DNA from: an uncultured Synechococcus sp.
GTDB taxonomy: Bacteria > Cyanobacteriota > Cyanobacteriia > Phormidesmidales > Phormidesmidaceae
Assembly: GCA_937911865.1 (NCBI GenBank)
Contig: CALDSK010000220.1
Span: 1 to 58,054 of the forward strand
Length of the DNA: 58,054 nt
Direction: 5' to 3'
Below, piece by piece: positions 42,951-51,684 of the stretch. The position numbers were made by a program, and so were the translations under genes. The notes under the pieces were generated by a model. That model did not search any database, was not told the origin of the DNA, and saw nothing but the letters and a program-made list of their open reading frames with translations. The stretch's first letter is position 1. Every line of letters starts with the position of its first letter.

Positions 42951-44486
42951 ATGGTTTCTCTGCTCGAAAATCCACTCCGCATTGGTCTTCAACACGATCG
43001 TATTCCTGCCCCTCAAATTTTGGTTATCTTCGGTGCGTCAGGCGATTTGACGCAGCGCAAGCTGGTTCCTGCGCTCTTTCAAATGCGCCAGGAAAGGCGG
43101 TTGCCGCCAGAGCTCACGATTGTGGGGGTTGCTCGCCGCGAATGGAGCCACGAGTATTTTAGAGAGCACATGGAGGAGGGCGTCAAAGAATTTGGCGGCG
43201 GTATCGACAGCAGCAATCAGAATACCTGGGACAAGTTTGCTCAGGGTCTATTTTACTGCCCAGGCAATATCGACAAGCCAGAAGACTACCAGCGGCTCAA
43301 GCAGTTTTTGGCAGAGCTAGACGAGAAAAGGCACACACAGGGCAATCGCACTTTTTACCTGTCGGTAGCGCCCAGATTTTTTGCAGAAGCGGCTCAACAG
43401 CTGGGGGGCGCTGGCATGCTGGCAGATCCTTCCAAGCACAGACTCGTGATCGAAAAGCCGTTCGGTCGTGACTTGGCTTCTGCTCAATCGCTCAACTACA
43501 AGGTTCGCAATGTCTGCGCCGAGGAGCAAATCTATCGAATTGACCACTACCTAGGCAAAGAAACCGTGCAGAACCTGTTGGTCTTTCGGTTTGCTAACGC
43601 CATTTTTGAGCCGCTGTGGAACCGTCAGTTTGTCGATCACGTGCAAATCACCGTGGCTGAGACGGTCGGGCTTGAAGGGAGAGCGGGCTACTACGAAACC
43701 GCTGGAGCCATCCGCGATATGGTGCAGAACCACCTGATGCAGCTGTTCTGCCTGACTGCGATGGAAACACCTAACTCTTTAGATGCAGCTAGCATCCGCA
43801 ATGAAAAGGTCAAGGTTTTGCAGGCCACTCGGCTAGCCAACAGCGATGACATCTCAAAAAGTGCCGTACGCGGCCAGTACTCTGCGGGCTGGATGAAGAA
43901 TCACGAGGTGATTGACTATCGCAGCGAATCCGATGTACCGGAAGGCTCGACCAACCACACGTTTGCCGCGCTCTCACTGCGAGTCGATAACTGGCGATGG
44001 AAAGGCGTGCCCTTCTATCTGCGTACTGGCAAGCGCCTGCCTAAAAAGGTGTCAGAAATCTCTATCCACTTCAAATCTGTTCCTCACTTGATGTTCCAAT
44101 CTGCGGCCAAGCAGTTGAACAACAACATTCTGGCGCTAAGAATTCAGCCCAATGAAGGCGTTGCCATGCGGTTTGAGGTCAAGACACCGGGTTCTTCATT
44201 ACGGACGCGCTCGGTAGATATGGATTTTCGCTATGATGCAGCTTTTGGTAAGGCCAGTACAGACGCCTATAGCCGCCTGCTGGTCGATGCCATGTTAGGA
44301 GACCAAACGCTCTTTACCCGTGGCGATGAGGTAGAACAGTCTTGGCGCGTGCTAACGCCACTGCTAGAAGTCTGGGATGTGCCTGCGCCTGCTGATGCGA
44401 TCGCCCTTTACGAAGCCGGAACCTGGGGACCGATCGAAGCTGAACTGCTTTTGAACAAAAACCAGCGGCGCTGGAGAAGGCTATAG
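42951..44486 (+). CDS. zwf: Glucose-6-phosphate 1-dehydrogenase
   Basis: A 511-residue enzyme of the oxidative pentose phosphate pathway, making NADPH and 6-phosphogluconolactone. The cofactor site is [20 protein letters not shown], and the substrate/catalytic motif is [40 protein letters not shown] is also present. Two-thirds of cyanobacterial regulation of this enzyme runs through OpcA and thioredoxin; opcA follows after 78 bases. The leader is pyrimidine-rich with repeated TTCTCACAGCT and no Shine-Dalgarno site. Confidence 0.97.
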   Translation: MVSLLENPLRIGLQHDRIPAPQILVIFGASGDLTQRKLVPALFQMRQERRLPPELTIVGVARREWSHEYFREHMEEGVKEFGGGIDSSNQNTWDKFAQGLFYCPGNIDKPEDYQRLKQFLAELDEKRHTQGNRTFYLSVAPRFFAEAAQQLGGAGMLADPSKHRLVIEKPFGRDLASAQSLNYKVRNVCAEEQIYRIDHYLGKETVQNLLVFRFANAIFEPLWNRQFVDHVQITVAETVGLEGRAGYYETAGAIRDMVQNHLMQLFCLTAMETPNSLDAASIRNEKVKVLQATRLANSDDISKSAVRGQYSAGWMKNHEVIDYRSESDVPEGSTNHTFAALSLRVDNWRWKGVPFYLRTGKRLPKKVSEISIHFKSVPHLMFQSAAKQLNNNILALRIQPNEGVAMRFEVKTPGSSLRTRSVDMDFRYDAAFGKASTDAYSRLLVDAMLGDQTLFTRGDEVEQSWRVLTPLLEVWDVPAPADAIALYEAGTWGPIEAELLLNKNQRRWRRL

Positions 44487-44564
44487 CGTCTATCACTTGG
44501 TCTAGCCATTTTGAACTTTCGCTTTCTTATTCGTTCGCAACCCTATCCTTTTCGACTTTAACCC

Positions 44565-45896
44565 ATGGCCACTTCTATTCTTGCTCTGCAAAAACCCAAA
44601 GACATTTCAGTCGATGAAATCGAAGCTGAACTGCGCAATATCTGGCGAACCCAGGACGATGGCCACACCGCACCCGTGGCCACGCGGGCCACGACGTTCA
44701 CGATGGTGATTTATGAGCCAGAAGAAATTCAGCAGTTGCTGGCAACCTTGGGCTTTTACGACGGCACCATTGATGGTTCTCACGGGCCAAAAACGCGCGA
44801 AGCCATTTTGGAAGCGCAGAAGCAGTATGACTATCGAATGACGGGGCGAGTTGATCCAGAAACGCTCGCCAAGCTAAGAGAAGAAGTGCGATCGCGACCC
44901 ATCGCTCAGCAGCAGTTCAAAAACGAAGACATTCGTGGCTTTAGCTTTGACGGTGCGCTCGCGGCCCAAAACCCTTGTCGGGTGATTACCCTTTGCCCTA
45001 TCTTCGGTGAAGACGAAGGCGTCAGCGCTCAGGTCTCAGCCTACTGCCCGGTACAAACTAGCAATAGCAGCAATCTGGTGTGCTGTGAATACATCACGCT
45101 AAGAGGTACCAAAGAGGCGCTAGAGCGAGTCTCTGATGTCGTCAACTCCCTGGTCGTTTCAGACCTGCCCAAATTTGTTTGGTGGAAAGCTACCCCCAAC
45201 CCAGAGCAGGTGCTCTTTCAAAAAATTGCCCTTAGCAGCAGCTGCCTAATTCTTGACTCTAGCTACTACGGCGATGCCGAATCTGAAATTGTCAAAATTC
45301 AAGCCCTCGTGAACGAGCACACCAATATTGCTGACTTGAACTGGTACCGACTAGCGCCCTGGCAAGAACTGACCGCAGAAGCATTCGATCCCCCTGAGAG
45401 ACGGATGGCTCTGACTGAAGTCGATCGGATCGGCGTTGACTACGAGAGAGGAAACCCAGCTCAAGCGCTGATGTTTTTGGGCTGGCTAGCCAGCCGCCTA
45501 GAGTGGCAGCCTACAGCGTACAAAAATGAGGGAGGCGACTATGCCCTAAAGCGCGTTTGTTTTACCAGCGAAAACGGCAGAGAGATAGAAGCTGAGCTGG
45601 CAGCTATCCCAGTTGCCAATCAGGGCGAAGTGCTCGGCGACCTCACAGGCGTTCGCCTAGAATCCACCAATCACGATGCCAACTGCAACACTATTTTGTG
45701 CTCTGAAACGGCTGGCTGCATGAGAATGGAATCGGGCGGCAGCGCTCAAAGCAGTCTGGTAGAAGAGGTTACATCGCTATCGGACCAGCGCTCTGATCTG
45801 CTCCTAGAACAACAGCTACAAAGCTGGGGCGAAGACGTGCTGTTTGAAGAAAGTCTAGCAGTTACCTCGCAGATTCTAGCTCTGTTAAACAGATAG
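44565..45896 (+). CDS. opcA: G6PDH assembly/activator protein OpcA
   Basis: A 443-residue OpcA, the allosteric activator and assembly factor of cyanobacterial Zwf. The N-terminal third contains a peptidoglycan-binding-like fold (LGFYDGTIDGSHGPKTREAILEAQKQYD, about residues 60-85). The OpcA core follows (LPKFVWWKATPNPEQVLFQK). Several cysteines (such as those in NSSNLVCCEYITLR) are candidates for redox control by thioredoxin. It directly follows zwf, as in other cyanobacteria, and ends the cluster before a clear terminator. Confidence 0.95.
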   Translation: MATSILALQKPKDISVDEIEAELRNIWRTQDDGHTAPVATRATTFTMVIYEPEEIQQLLATLGFYDGTIDGSHGPKTREAILEAQKQYDYRMTGRVDPETLAKLREEVRSRPIAQQQFKNEDIRGFSFDGALAAQNPCRVITLCPIFGEDEGVSAQVSAYCPVQTSNSSNLVCCEYITLRGTKEALERVSDVVNSLVVSDLPKFVWWKATPNPEQVLFQKIALSSSCLILDSSYYGDAESEIVKIQALVNEHTNIADLNWYRLAPWQELTAEAFDPPERRMALTEVDRIGVDYERGNPAQALMFLGWLASRLEWQPTAYKNEGGDYALKRVCFTSENGREIEAELAAIPVANQGEVLGDLTGVRLESTNHDANCNTILCSETAGCMRMESGGSAQSSLVEEVTSLSDQRSDLLLEQQLQSWGEDVLFEESLAVTSQILALLNR

Positions 45897-45928
45897 GTAA
45901 GCAAGCGAAGAAAAAGCCATAAAAAAAT

Positions 45929-46017
45929 TGCCTACATTGCTGCAAAGCGCGAGGAATGTAAGGCAAGCTACTTATTTTTTAAGGTGGCCTGTATGAACAG
46001 TACAGGTCATCTTTTTT
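45929..46017 (+). terminator. Terminator region after opcA
   Basis: Two foldbacks follow opcA. TTGCCTACATT and AATGTAAGGCAA (about 45929-45967) pair with one bulge and precede a T-rich stretch. Then TGGCCTGTA (45985-45993) pairs with TACAGGTCA (46001-46009) around a seven-base loop, followed by TTTTTT (46012-46017). The second has a standard rho-independent layout. Confidence 0.8.
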
Positions 46018-46106
46018 GTGTTTTGTTGCATTAATTCAGGCAGCAGCTTATCAAGAACAACAAAGTACTGACTGATTTAAACTGGAGAGAGATGCTACCG
46101 GAGCCG

Positions 46107-46382
46107 CTAATCGCCGTAGCCGCTGAGGTAACCTTCTAAAGCGTGAAAACGATCTGCGTTCAAGCTGTAGTACATCCAGCGTCCCTGTTGGCGAGCAGTT
46201 ACAAGACCTGCCTCCTTCAGTGTTTTTAGATGAAAAGAAAGCTTGGACTGAGCAATGCTCAATCGCTCGCACATGTCACCGACGCAAAATTCGCCTTCTT
46301 GTAGAAGCTCAATAACCTGAATACGGATAGGCTCTGAAAGCGCATGAAAACCAGAAAAAACAGGATCAGAAGATTTTGCCAT
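46107..46382 (-). CDS. ArsR/SmtB-family transcriptional regulator
   Basis: A 91-residue winged-helix repressor. The recognition region is CERLSIAQSKLSFHLKTLKEAGLV, and the wing is ARQQGRWMYYSLN. The metalloid motif of classical ArsR (ELCVCDLC) appears here as EFCVGDMCE, so two of the three cysteines remain and the central one is Gly. No arsenic, zinc or copper resistance gene is adjacent, so ligand and targets are unclear. It may respond to a metal, to redox state or to neither. Confidence 0.88.
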   Translation of the reverse strand: MAKSSDPVFSGFHALSEPIRIQVIELLQEGEFCVGDMCERLSIAQSKLSFHLKTLKEAGLVTARQQGRWMYYSLNADRFHALEGYLSGYGD

Positions 46383-46514
46383 TGTTAGTTGTTTGAATTG
46401 ACCTGAGATAGCTCCAAATATCCAAGCAACAGAAAACTCTATGTGCTGATGGATACGTCTACCTTAAACAAGCCAAATCGGTTTGGCCATCCGCGCAACT
46501 ACGATGAAATCAAG

Positions 46515-47246
46515 CTATATCAATAGTTCTCTGGCGGCAGCGACTAGCGATAGTGCGGTGATAGAGGCCGTTGTTGCCCGTAAAATTGCGGGACCTAAAG
46601 AGACAGCTTTGTAGGATTCGCGTATGGCAACCGTAATTTCATCGGATGTCCACCCTCCTTCTGGCCCTATCATCAAATTGACACCAAGTAAATCTTCAGA
46701 GATTAAATCATTCTGTAATTTAGCTAACAAATGAGGCGCATTTCGTCTGGTCGCACAGATATAGCGCAGACCTTCCCAGTCATTTTGTTTGAATATCTGT
46801 ACGAAGTGAGTAGGCGGTGCAATGTCGGGAACCGTAACCCGCTCACTTTGTTCTGAAGCTTCGTTAGCGATTCTACGCCATCGATCTAGCCTATTTCCTT
46901 TGGGTCTTAGGAGGGTGCGATCGCTAATTACCGGATAGATATGGCTCACGCCCAATTCTGTAGCCTGTCTCACCACCGCATCAAACCCATTGCCTTTCGG
47001 CAGCGCCGCAATTAGCCTGATTGGCATAGCAGACACAACAGCTGCCGCCAAACATTCAATCACGTCAGCGCTGTCTGACGTAACAGAAAGGGCCGCCAAC
47101 CACTGCTGCCCTTTCCCATCTTGGGCAATAAATTGGTCACCGGCCTCTAAACGTAATACCCGGCGCAGATAGTGAAGCTGATCGGCATGCAGAACAATTT
47201 GCTGATCTTGCTGCTGGCTGGCGTCAATAGTAATGCGTTGAACCAT
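46515..47246 (-). CDS. rsmE: 16S rRNA m3U1498 methyltransferase RsmE
   Basis: A 243-residue SPOUT methyltransferase that methylates N3 of U1498 in 16S rRNA. It has the N-terminal PUA-like part (HADQLHYLRRVLRLEAGDQF), a central KGNGFDAVVRQATELGV stretch, and the knotted SAM site with LMIGPEGGWTSDEI and SLGPAILRATTASITAL. Length and motif order are canonical. Confidence 0.95.
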   Translation of the reverse strand: MVQRITIDASQQQDQQIVLHADQLHYLRRVLRLEAGDQFIAQDGKGQQWLAALSVTSDSADVIECLAAAVVSAMPIRLIAALPKGNGFDAVVRQATELGVSHIYPVISDRTLLRPKGNRLDRWRRIANEASEQSERVTVPDIAPPTHFVQIFKQNDWEGLRYICATRRNAPHLLAKLQNDLISEDLLGVNLMIGPEGGWTSDEITVAIRESYKAVSLGPAILRATTASITALSLVAAARELLI

Positions 47247-47465
47247 TTACGAGCAGCCAAAGCTTAACAACAACACAGCAAAAACATAAGAGAGACTGGA
47301 AGAAACCTGGAAGAAACCCTGCCTCGCGCCAAAAACCTGAAAAGATTATCAGGCAGATTACAAAGCTCAAAAAAGTGATGATTATCAGGAACTGAATTAT
47401 CAGGAACTGAATACTGCGCTAGTTCCTTAAACATTGATAGAAGATGCAGTGTAGATGCAAAAACT

Positions 47466-47915
47466 CTATTCTCCCCATTGAACAATCTCAACATCTACAG
47501 GGACAATCCCTTCGCTGTAGGTACCTAAGTCCCGAGCAGCTTGCTCGGAGATATCTAAGGCACCACCAGATCGGTCATTAACTCTGACCGTCACCTGGTC
47601 ACCCGTTCTTGGATTTGTGAGCTGTAACAGCGTGCCAAAAGGCCAGCTCGGATGAGCTGCTGTATAGTCATAGCGGCTAAAGATTTCGCCACTGGCCGTA
47701 TAGCCACCCTCAAACCCAGGCCCGTACCAGCTAACGCGCATAGGTTCAGCTGATGCAGATGCCGGGGGTAGCGGTGACACTAAGCCTATCCACAAACCTA
47801 TAAAAATCGAAAGAGATGTCGGCAGATGTCCCGAGCAATTCTCGGGTGGACGCTTAATAGAGCTTCCCGTAGGAAGCCTAGAGAAATGTCCGGAGAGATG
47901 CCTTAAAACATTCAT
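47466..47915 (-). CDS. RlpA-like double-psi beta-barrel protein
   Basis: A 149-residue exported protein. A hydrophobic segment (IFIGLWIGLVSPLPPASASA, about residues 37-56) forms the signal peptide after a long, basic N-region that looks repeat-derived. The mature RlpA barrel has VSWYGPGFEGGYTASGEIF, AAHPSWPFGTLLQLTNP, VTVRVNDRSG and the conserved DISEQAARDLG. RlpA proteins bind or cleave denuded peptidoglycan; the catalytic Asp region (VNDRSG) is intact. No SPOR domain is present. The N-terminal 35 residues are uncertain and a later start cannot be excluded. Confidence 0.85.
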   Translation of the reverse strand: MNVLRHLSGHFSRLPTGSSIKRPPENCSGHLPTSLSIFIGLWIGLVSPLPPASASAEPMRVSWYGPGFEGGYTASGEIFSRYDYTAAHPSWPFGTLLQLTNPRTGDQVTVRVNDRSGGALDISEQAARDLGTYSEGIVPVDVEIVQWGE

Positions 47916-48069
47916 CTAAACATTCCTTAATCAAGTTGCGTCGCCATTATCCCAATTGATGAAATCAAATGCAATATTGTGCAATCTTGGTCATTATCAA
48001 GAAACGCACACTAGGATCGAGCTTTGATCAACTTATGACCCTCGTGTTTCACTCCGTATTCCTTTTGAG

Positions 48070-49233
48070 ATGGGCACTGTGACCATGTACTTCCATCATT
48101 TGCATTTCTATGTAAGAGACGCCGCTGCTTGGAAGGAATGGTTTATACAAAAGCTGGGATTTGAGCTCATAGCTGTTACCGTTGATGCAGAAGAGAGAGC
48201 CGGGGAGCTAACTCCCGTTCAACTCCAACAAGACGGCATTGAGATTTGGCTATCGGACGCCGAGCACTCTACGAGCGCTCGGCAATATCTGCGCCAGCAC
48301 CCACCTGGGCTTGTAGATATTGCCTTTGCGACCGATCAGTTTGACACGGTTGTAAAAAGGGCAAGGCAGCAGGGTGCACAGTTTTTGACACCCGTTACAG
48401 CGTATGGGCACAACCAACGACACTGTCAGATAGCAGGATGGGCAGACATTCGCCACACTGTATTAGAGGTATCTGCCCAGTGGATCGGCGAACATCAACC
48501 CCACATACCCACCCATCTCCCCAGCACGGCTCAGTCACCGTCTCAGCCCACAGGTAACCTCAGCCAGCGAGCCCAAACAGCATGGCTCTCATTTATTGAT
48601 CACGTCGTGATTAACGTGCCGCAGGGCGAGCTTCGAGCCGCTGTCACCTGGTATCAGCGAGTGTTTGGACTCCAGCAAGGTCAAAGCTTTGAGATCACCA
48701 CAGACCATTCAGGACTATGTAGTCAGGTATTAATTCATCCAGAAGGCACCTTACAGCTACCGATTAATGAGCCAAGCTCTGCCAATTCTCAGGTGCAGGA
48801 GTTTTTACACCACAATCGAGGGGCGGGCGTGCAGCATGTGGCCTTGCGTAGTCAGAACGCGGTGGGTGCGATCGCTCACTTCAGACATCAGGGGCTCAAA
48901 CTGATAAACGTTCCGCAAACCTACTACGACAAACTGCACGACCGGCCAGGCTGCCCACTGCACGATCTATCAGCAGTCAGTCGCCAACAGCTGCTCCTTG
49001 ACTGGAAGCCAAGCGGGGAAGAAGGCATGCTGCTTCAAACTTTTACTGAACCTATTTTTGGCGAACCTACCTTCTTCTTCGAGATTATTGAGCGCGGCCA
49101 ATATTACCGGGACGGACAAACCAAAACAGCAGAAGGGTTTGGAGAAGGCAACTTTCAAGCCCTGTTTGAGGCTATCGAACGCGCTCAAATGGAACGGGGA
49201 AGTTTAGAGAGAGGAAGTCTAGAGAGAAAGTAG
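48070..49233 (+). CDS. hpd: 4-Hydroxyphenylpyruvate dioxygenase
   Basis: A 387-residue two-domain VOC-fold enzyme. Iron ligands are visible as H178 (FIDHVVINV), H256 (GVQHVALRS) and E338 (FFFEIIERG). The C-terminal gate helix region (GEGNFQALFEAIERAQ) matches the family. It converts 4-hydroxyphenylpyruvate to homogentisate, the head group precursor of tocopherol in cyanobacteria. An ATG at 48085 is an alternative start. The C-terminus ends in a short repeat (MERGSLERGSLERK) encoded by 15-bp direct repeats running into the stop. Confidence 0.93.
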   Translation: MGTVTMYFHHLHFYVRDAAAWKEWFIQKLGFELIAVTVDAEERAGELTPVQLQQDGIEIWLSDAEHSTSARQYLRQHPPGLVDIAFATDQFDTVVKRARQQGAQFLTPVTAYGHNQRHCQIAGWADIRHTVLEVSAQWIGEHQPHIPTHLPSTAQSPSQPTGNLSQRAQTAWLSFIDHVVINVPQGELRAAVTWYQRVFGLQQGQSFEITTDHSGLCSQVLIHPEGTLQLPINEPSSANSQVQEFLHHNRGAGVQHVALRSQNAVGAIAHFRHQGLKLINVPQTYYDKLHDRPGCPLHDLSAVSRQQLLLDWKPSGEEGMLLQTFTEPIFGEPTFFFEIIERGQYYRDGQTKTAEGFGEGNFQALFEAIERAQMERGSLERGSLERK

Positions 49234-49249
49234 AGAGGACGCGCTAACT

Positions 49250-49283
49250 AAAAAGGGACGTAGCCACGGCTGCGTCCCTTTTT
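49250..49283. terminator. Bidirectional terminator between hpd and the CPP1-like gene
   Basis: AAAAAGGGACGTAGCC (49250-49265) pairs with GGCTGCGTCCCTTTTT (49268-49283), with one T-G wobble and a very small loop. The A-run on one side and the T-run on the other allow termination of both convergent transcripts. Confidence 0.85.
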
Positions 49284-49367
49284 ATCAGGTTGAACACAAA
49301 CTCAATAGACATAATCAACAGGCATAAGAGTTTGTGGCTATGGTAAAGCTGCCTGTCGTAAAGTTGC

Positions 49368-50006
49368 CTATCGCAAGAAACCTGTAATAAACCACAGGAC
49401 CGATAGGGTTATCGTCGCTGACAGCGATGCCACCTGATCAGCCGGTAGCTTCGTGCCTTGGCTCTCCATAATATAGACAACCACTAAACCCAAACCGATA
49501 CCCGCCACTAAGCCAATCACCGAAAGTCCAAAAGAGCGGCCCAGTCGACGAGTCTTTTGGTTGAGGAAATAAATAGACGCAAAAAGTCCAAGAGCTAGGG
49601 CTAGCGAAGCGCCTGTTGCCGTCGCTGATTTCAGTAGCCAGCTGAGTGCAATCAATCCTGCGAACGCGACAGAAGGCCACAGTAAATCACTGCTGCTCTC
49701 GGGCTGATCTAACAGATCAGAAAACCACTGCGAACCCAGGTTCTCTGTAAAATTGCTCACCGGAGAAGACACCTTAGGCTTCACCTGCTTTTCAGCAAAC
49801 CGAATTCGGTCAGGGACTTTTATTTTGCCTTCCTGTCTCAGTCTCAGCCGCTCCATTAAAATGGCGTCGTAAGCAGCTTCTATACTTTCTTTTTTCTTAG
49901 GGTCTTCCTCTGCGGCTGCCAGCTTTGTGCGCGCCGACTGCACCTCCTCGAACGAAGAAGCTTCTGTCAGCCCTAACGTTTCGTAGTGAACACTTTGTTC
50001 GCTCAT
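49368..50006 (-). CDS. CPP1-like (DUF3353) J-like membrane protein
   Basis: A 212-residue protein. The N-terminal third is J-domain-like without HPD (HYETLGLTEASSFEEVQSARTKL; IEAAYDAILMERLRLRQEGKI). A linker is followed by four hydrophobic segments (about residues 110-210). This matches the CPP1/CDF1 family, whose plant member is a chloroplast chaperone for protochlorophyllide oxidoreductase. The cyanobacterial role is inferred to be a membrane-bound chaperone in photosynthetic membranes. Monocistronic, with about 750 bases of non-coding DNA upstream. Confidence 0.85.
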   Translation of the reverse strand: MSEQSVHYETLGLTEASSFEEVQSARTKLAAAEEDPKKKESIEAAYDAILMERLRLRQEGKIKVPDRIRFAEKQVKPKVSSPVSNFTENLGSQWFSDLLDQPESSSDLLWPSVAFAGLIALSWLLKSATATGASLALALGLFASIYFLNQKTRRLGRSFGLSVIGLVAGIGLGLVVVYIMESQGTKLPADQVASLSATITLSVLWFITGFLR

Positions 50007-50752
50007 GATTCAACCTCCGAATCGACCCAATCCATAAAACTAACAGCGCCGCCTAATATATCGCCTCAATAGAATGCATTAAAAGATCGTATTGAAGGAT
50101 CGTATTAAGAAATCGCACTCTAAAGTTGCAATCTAGCGCTGTTTGACCGAAACGACACTACCTGAGATTGGAGTACCCGGTCATGCAAATATCTCTGACG
50201 ACGATAAATACACCTATTTCTAGTCTAACTGGGTTATGACCGAAACGAAAACGGCTCTCCTATCAGTGTTTGAAAAACTTGATACTTCTCTAGATGGCGA
50301 TTCTTGAATATTACGGCAGCCAATCTTCTGTTGAGCGCTCGTTGAAAGGTTGAAAGATGATTGAAGCGGCAGCATCCAGGTAACTTACGTAAATGTATCC
50401 ATAGTCAGGTTCACTGAATGTATCTAAACTATGAACCTAAGATGAGCCTGAGATAAATTCCATAGACTATCCCTAGCGGAATTGGAGATAAATTGCACCA
50501 GTAGAAGATATTTTTTTGCTAAGGTGTGAATGCATTATGCAAAATCTTTCTGAAGCTACCGAACTATCACGGAATAAGTGAGGTGACTGCTAGCTTATTT
50601 ATAGATAGATAGCGCTCTACAGATAAATAGCGCCGTGATGCTCTATTTATCCTATTATTCTTCTACATATTGCCTTGCGCTTTTTTCCAGCTCAGTCTAT
50701 CAGCTGACGCTTATATGCCCTTTCCTCTGATTTAGTACCAGGATTATTAACT
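50007..50752. other. Long intergenic region before the OmpR-family regulator
   Basis: This 746-base gap separates divergent genes. I saw TGACCGAAACGA twice (about 50152 and 50236) and a hairpin GATAAATAG (50622-50630) with CTATTTATC (50643-50651) in the likely 5' leader of the regulator. GATCGTATT also occurs twice near 50086-50108. No tRNA, riboswitch or convincing small coding frame was recognised. Its length suggests an unrecognised small RNA or complex promoter. Confidence 0.45.
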
Positions 50753-51466
50753 ATGGCCGCTGCCAAAATCCTTGTGGTTGACGACGAACCCGCTATCCGG
50801 AATCTCATCCACCGTTTTTTAGCCAAGCAAGACTATCAAATGGAATCGGCTGAAGACGGCAAGAGTGCACTTGCCGTTTTTGAACAGTTCAACCCTGATC
50901 TCGTTATCTTAGATGTCAACTTGCCCGACGCTAACGGCTACGATCTGTGCAAAGAGATGCAGTCGCGCACGGGCGTGTTTGTATTGATGCTCACCAGCCG
51001 CACGGACGAAGCTGACAAAATTCGTGGCTTCAATACTGGCGCAGATGACTACATCACCAAGCCCTTTAGCTTAGGCGAGCTAGAGGTTCGTCTGGGCGCT
51101 ATTTTGAAGCGTCAACGCCCTGTAACGGTTGCCGAGCAACAGTGCCTGACCTTTAATAAGCTCTCTATCGATCCGATTCGCCGCGAAGTAACGTTGGCAG
51201 GCAGCATCGTTCCCCTAACGGCCCTTGAGTTTGACCTGCTGCATTTCTTAGCCGGTCACCCTGGCCGCGTTTGGCGGCGCTCAGAGCTCATTCAGAAGGT
51301 TTGGGATTATGAGTATGTGGGCGATCAGCGCGTCGTTGACGTACATATCGGCCAAATTCGGAAAAAGATTGAAATAGACACCACTCAGCCTACATTGATT
51401 CAAACTGTGCGAGGTGTAGGCTACAAGTTTGAGCCACCCGCTGACATGCTAGAGGAGCCTGCGTAA
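50753..51466 (+). CDS. OmpR/PhoB-family response regulator
   Basis: A 237-residue regulator: receiver (about 1-120) with acidic D10/D11, phospho-acceptor D54, T82-type switch residue in MLTSR, and K in YITKPFSLGE. The winged-helix DNA-binding domain (about 135-230) has LTALEFDLLHFLAGHPGRVWRRSELIQKVW and VDVHIGQIRKKIE, GVGYKFEP. It is an orphan: no histidine kinase gene adjoins it. I could not match it confidently to a named cyanobacterial regulator such as RpaA or RpaB. The stop is followed by degenerate repeats of about 18 bases (51458-51545). Confidence 0.93.
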   Translation: MAAAKILVVDDEPAIRNLIHRFLAKQDYQMESAEDGKSALAVFEQFNPDLVILDVNLPDANGYDLCKEMQSRTGVFVLMLTSRTDEADKIRGFNTGADDYITKPFSLGELEVRLGAILKRQRPVTVAEQQCLTFNKLSIDPIRREVTLAGSIVPLTALEFDLLHFLAGHPGRVWRRSELIQKVWDYEYVGDQRVVDVHIGQIRKKIEIDTTQPTLIQTVRGVGYKFEPPADMLEEPA

Positions 51467-51633
51467 CTGCCTCCTGCATAACTGGCAGAGCCCTCATAGC
51501 TATCAGACCCTCGTAAACTAGCAGGGCCCGCGTAACTGTCTGTTAATAGCCATCTGTTAGCCATCTGTAGTAGTAGCCATCTGCTACCAGCCTGCCTGCT
51601 GTAGATGGCGGCATAAACCGATAAGCACCAAAC

Positions 51634-51673
51634 AAGAGCCTCTCCCTGAGAAGTACAATAGGAAGGCTCTTTT
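51634..51673. terminator. Terminator between the response regulator and the HetZ-like gene
   Basis: AAGAGCC (51634-51640) pairs with GGCTCTT (51665-51671), followed by TTT, about 170 bases after the regulator stop and 12 bases before the end of the convergent HetZ-like gene. The stem is modest, but its position fits a shared terminator. Confidence 0.65.
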
Positions 51674-51684
51674 GCAGTTTGGCT

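Noticed and set aside
47264..47494. Minus-strand frame of 76 codons next to rlpA
   Set aside because: Overlaps rlpA, low complexity (repeated SVPDN from the GAACTGAATTATCAG repeats) and no recognisable domain.
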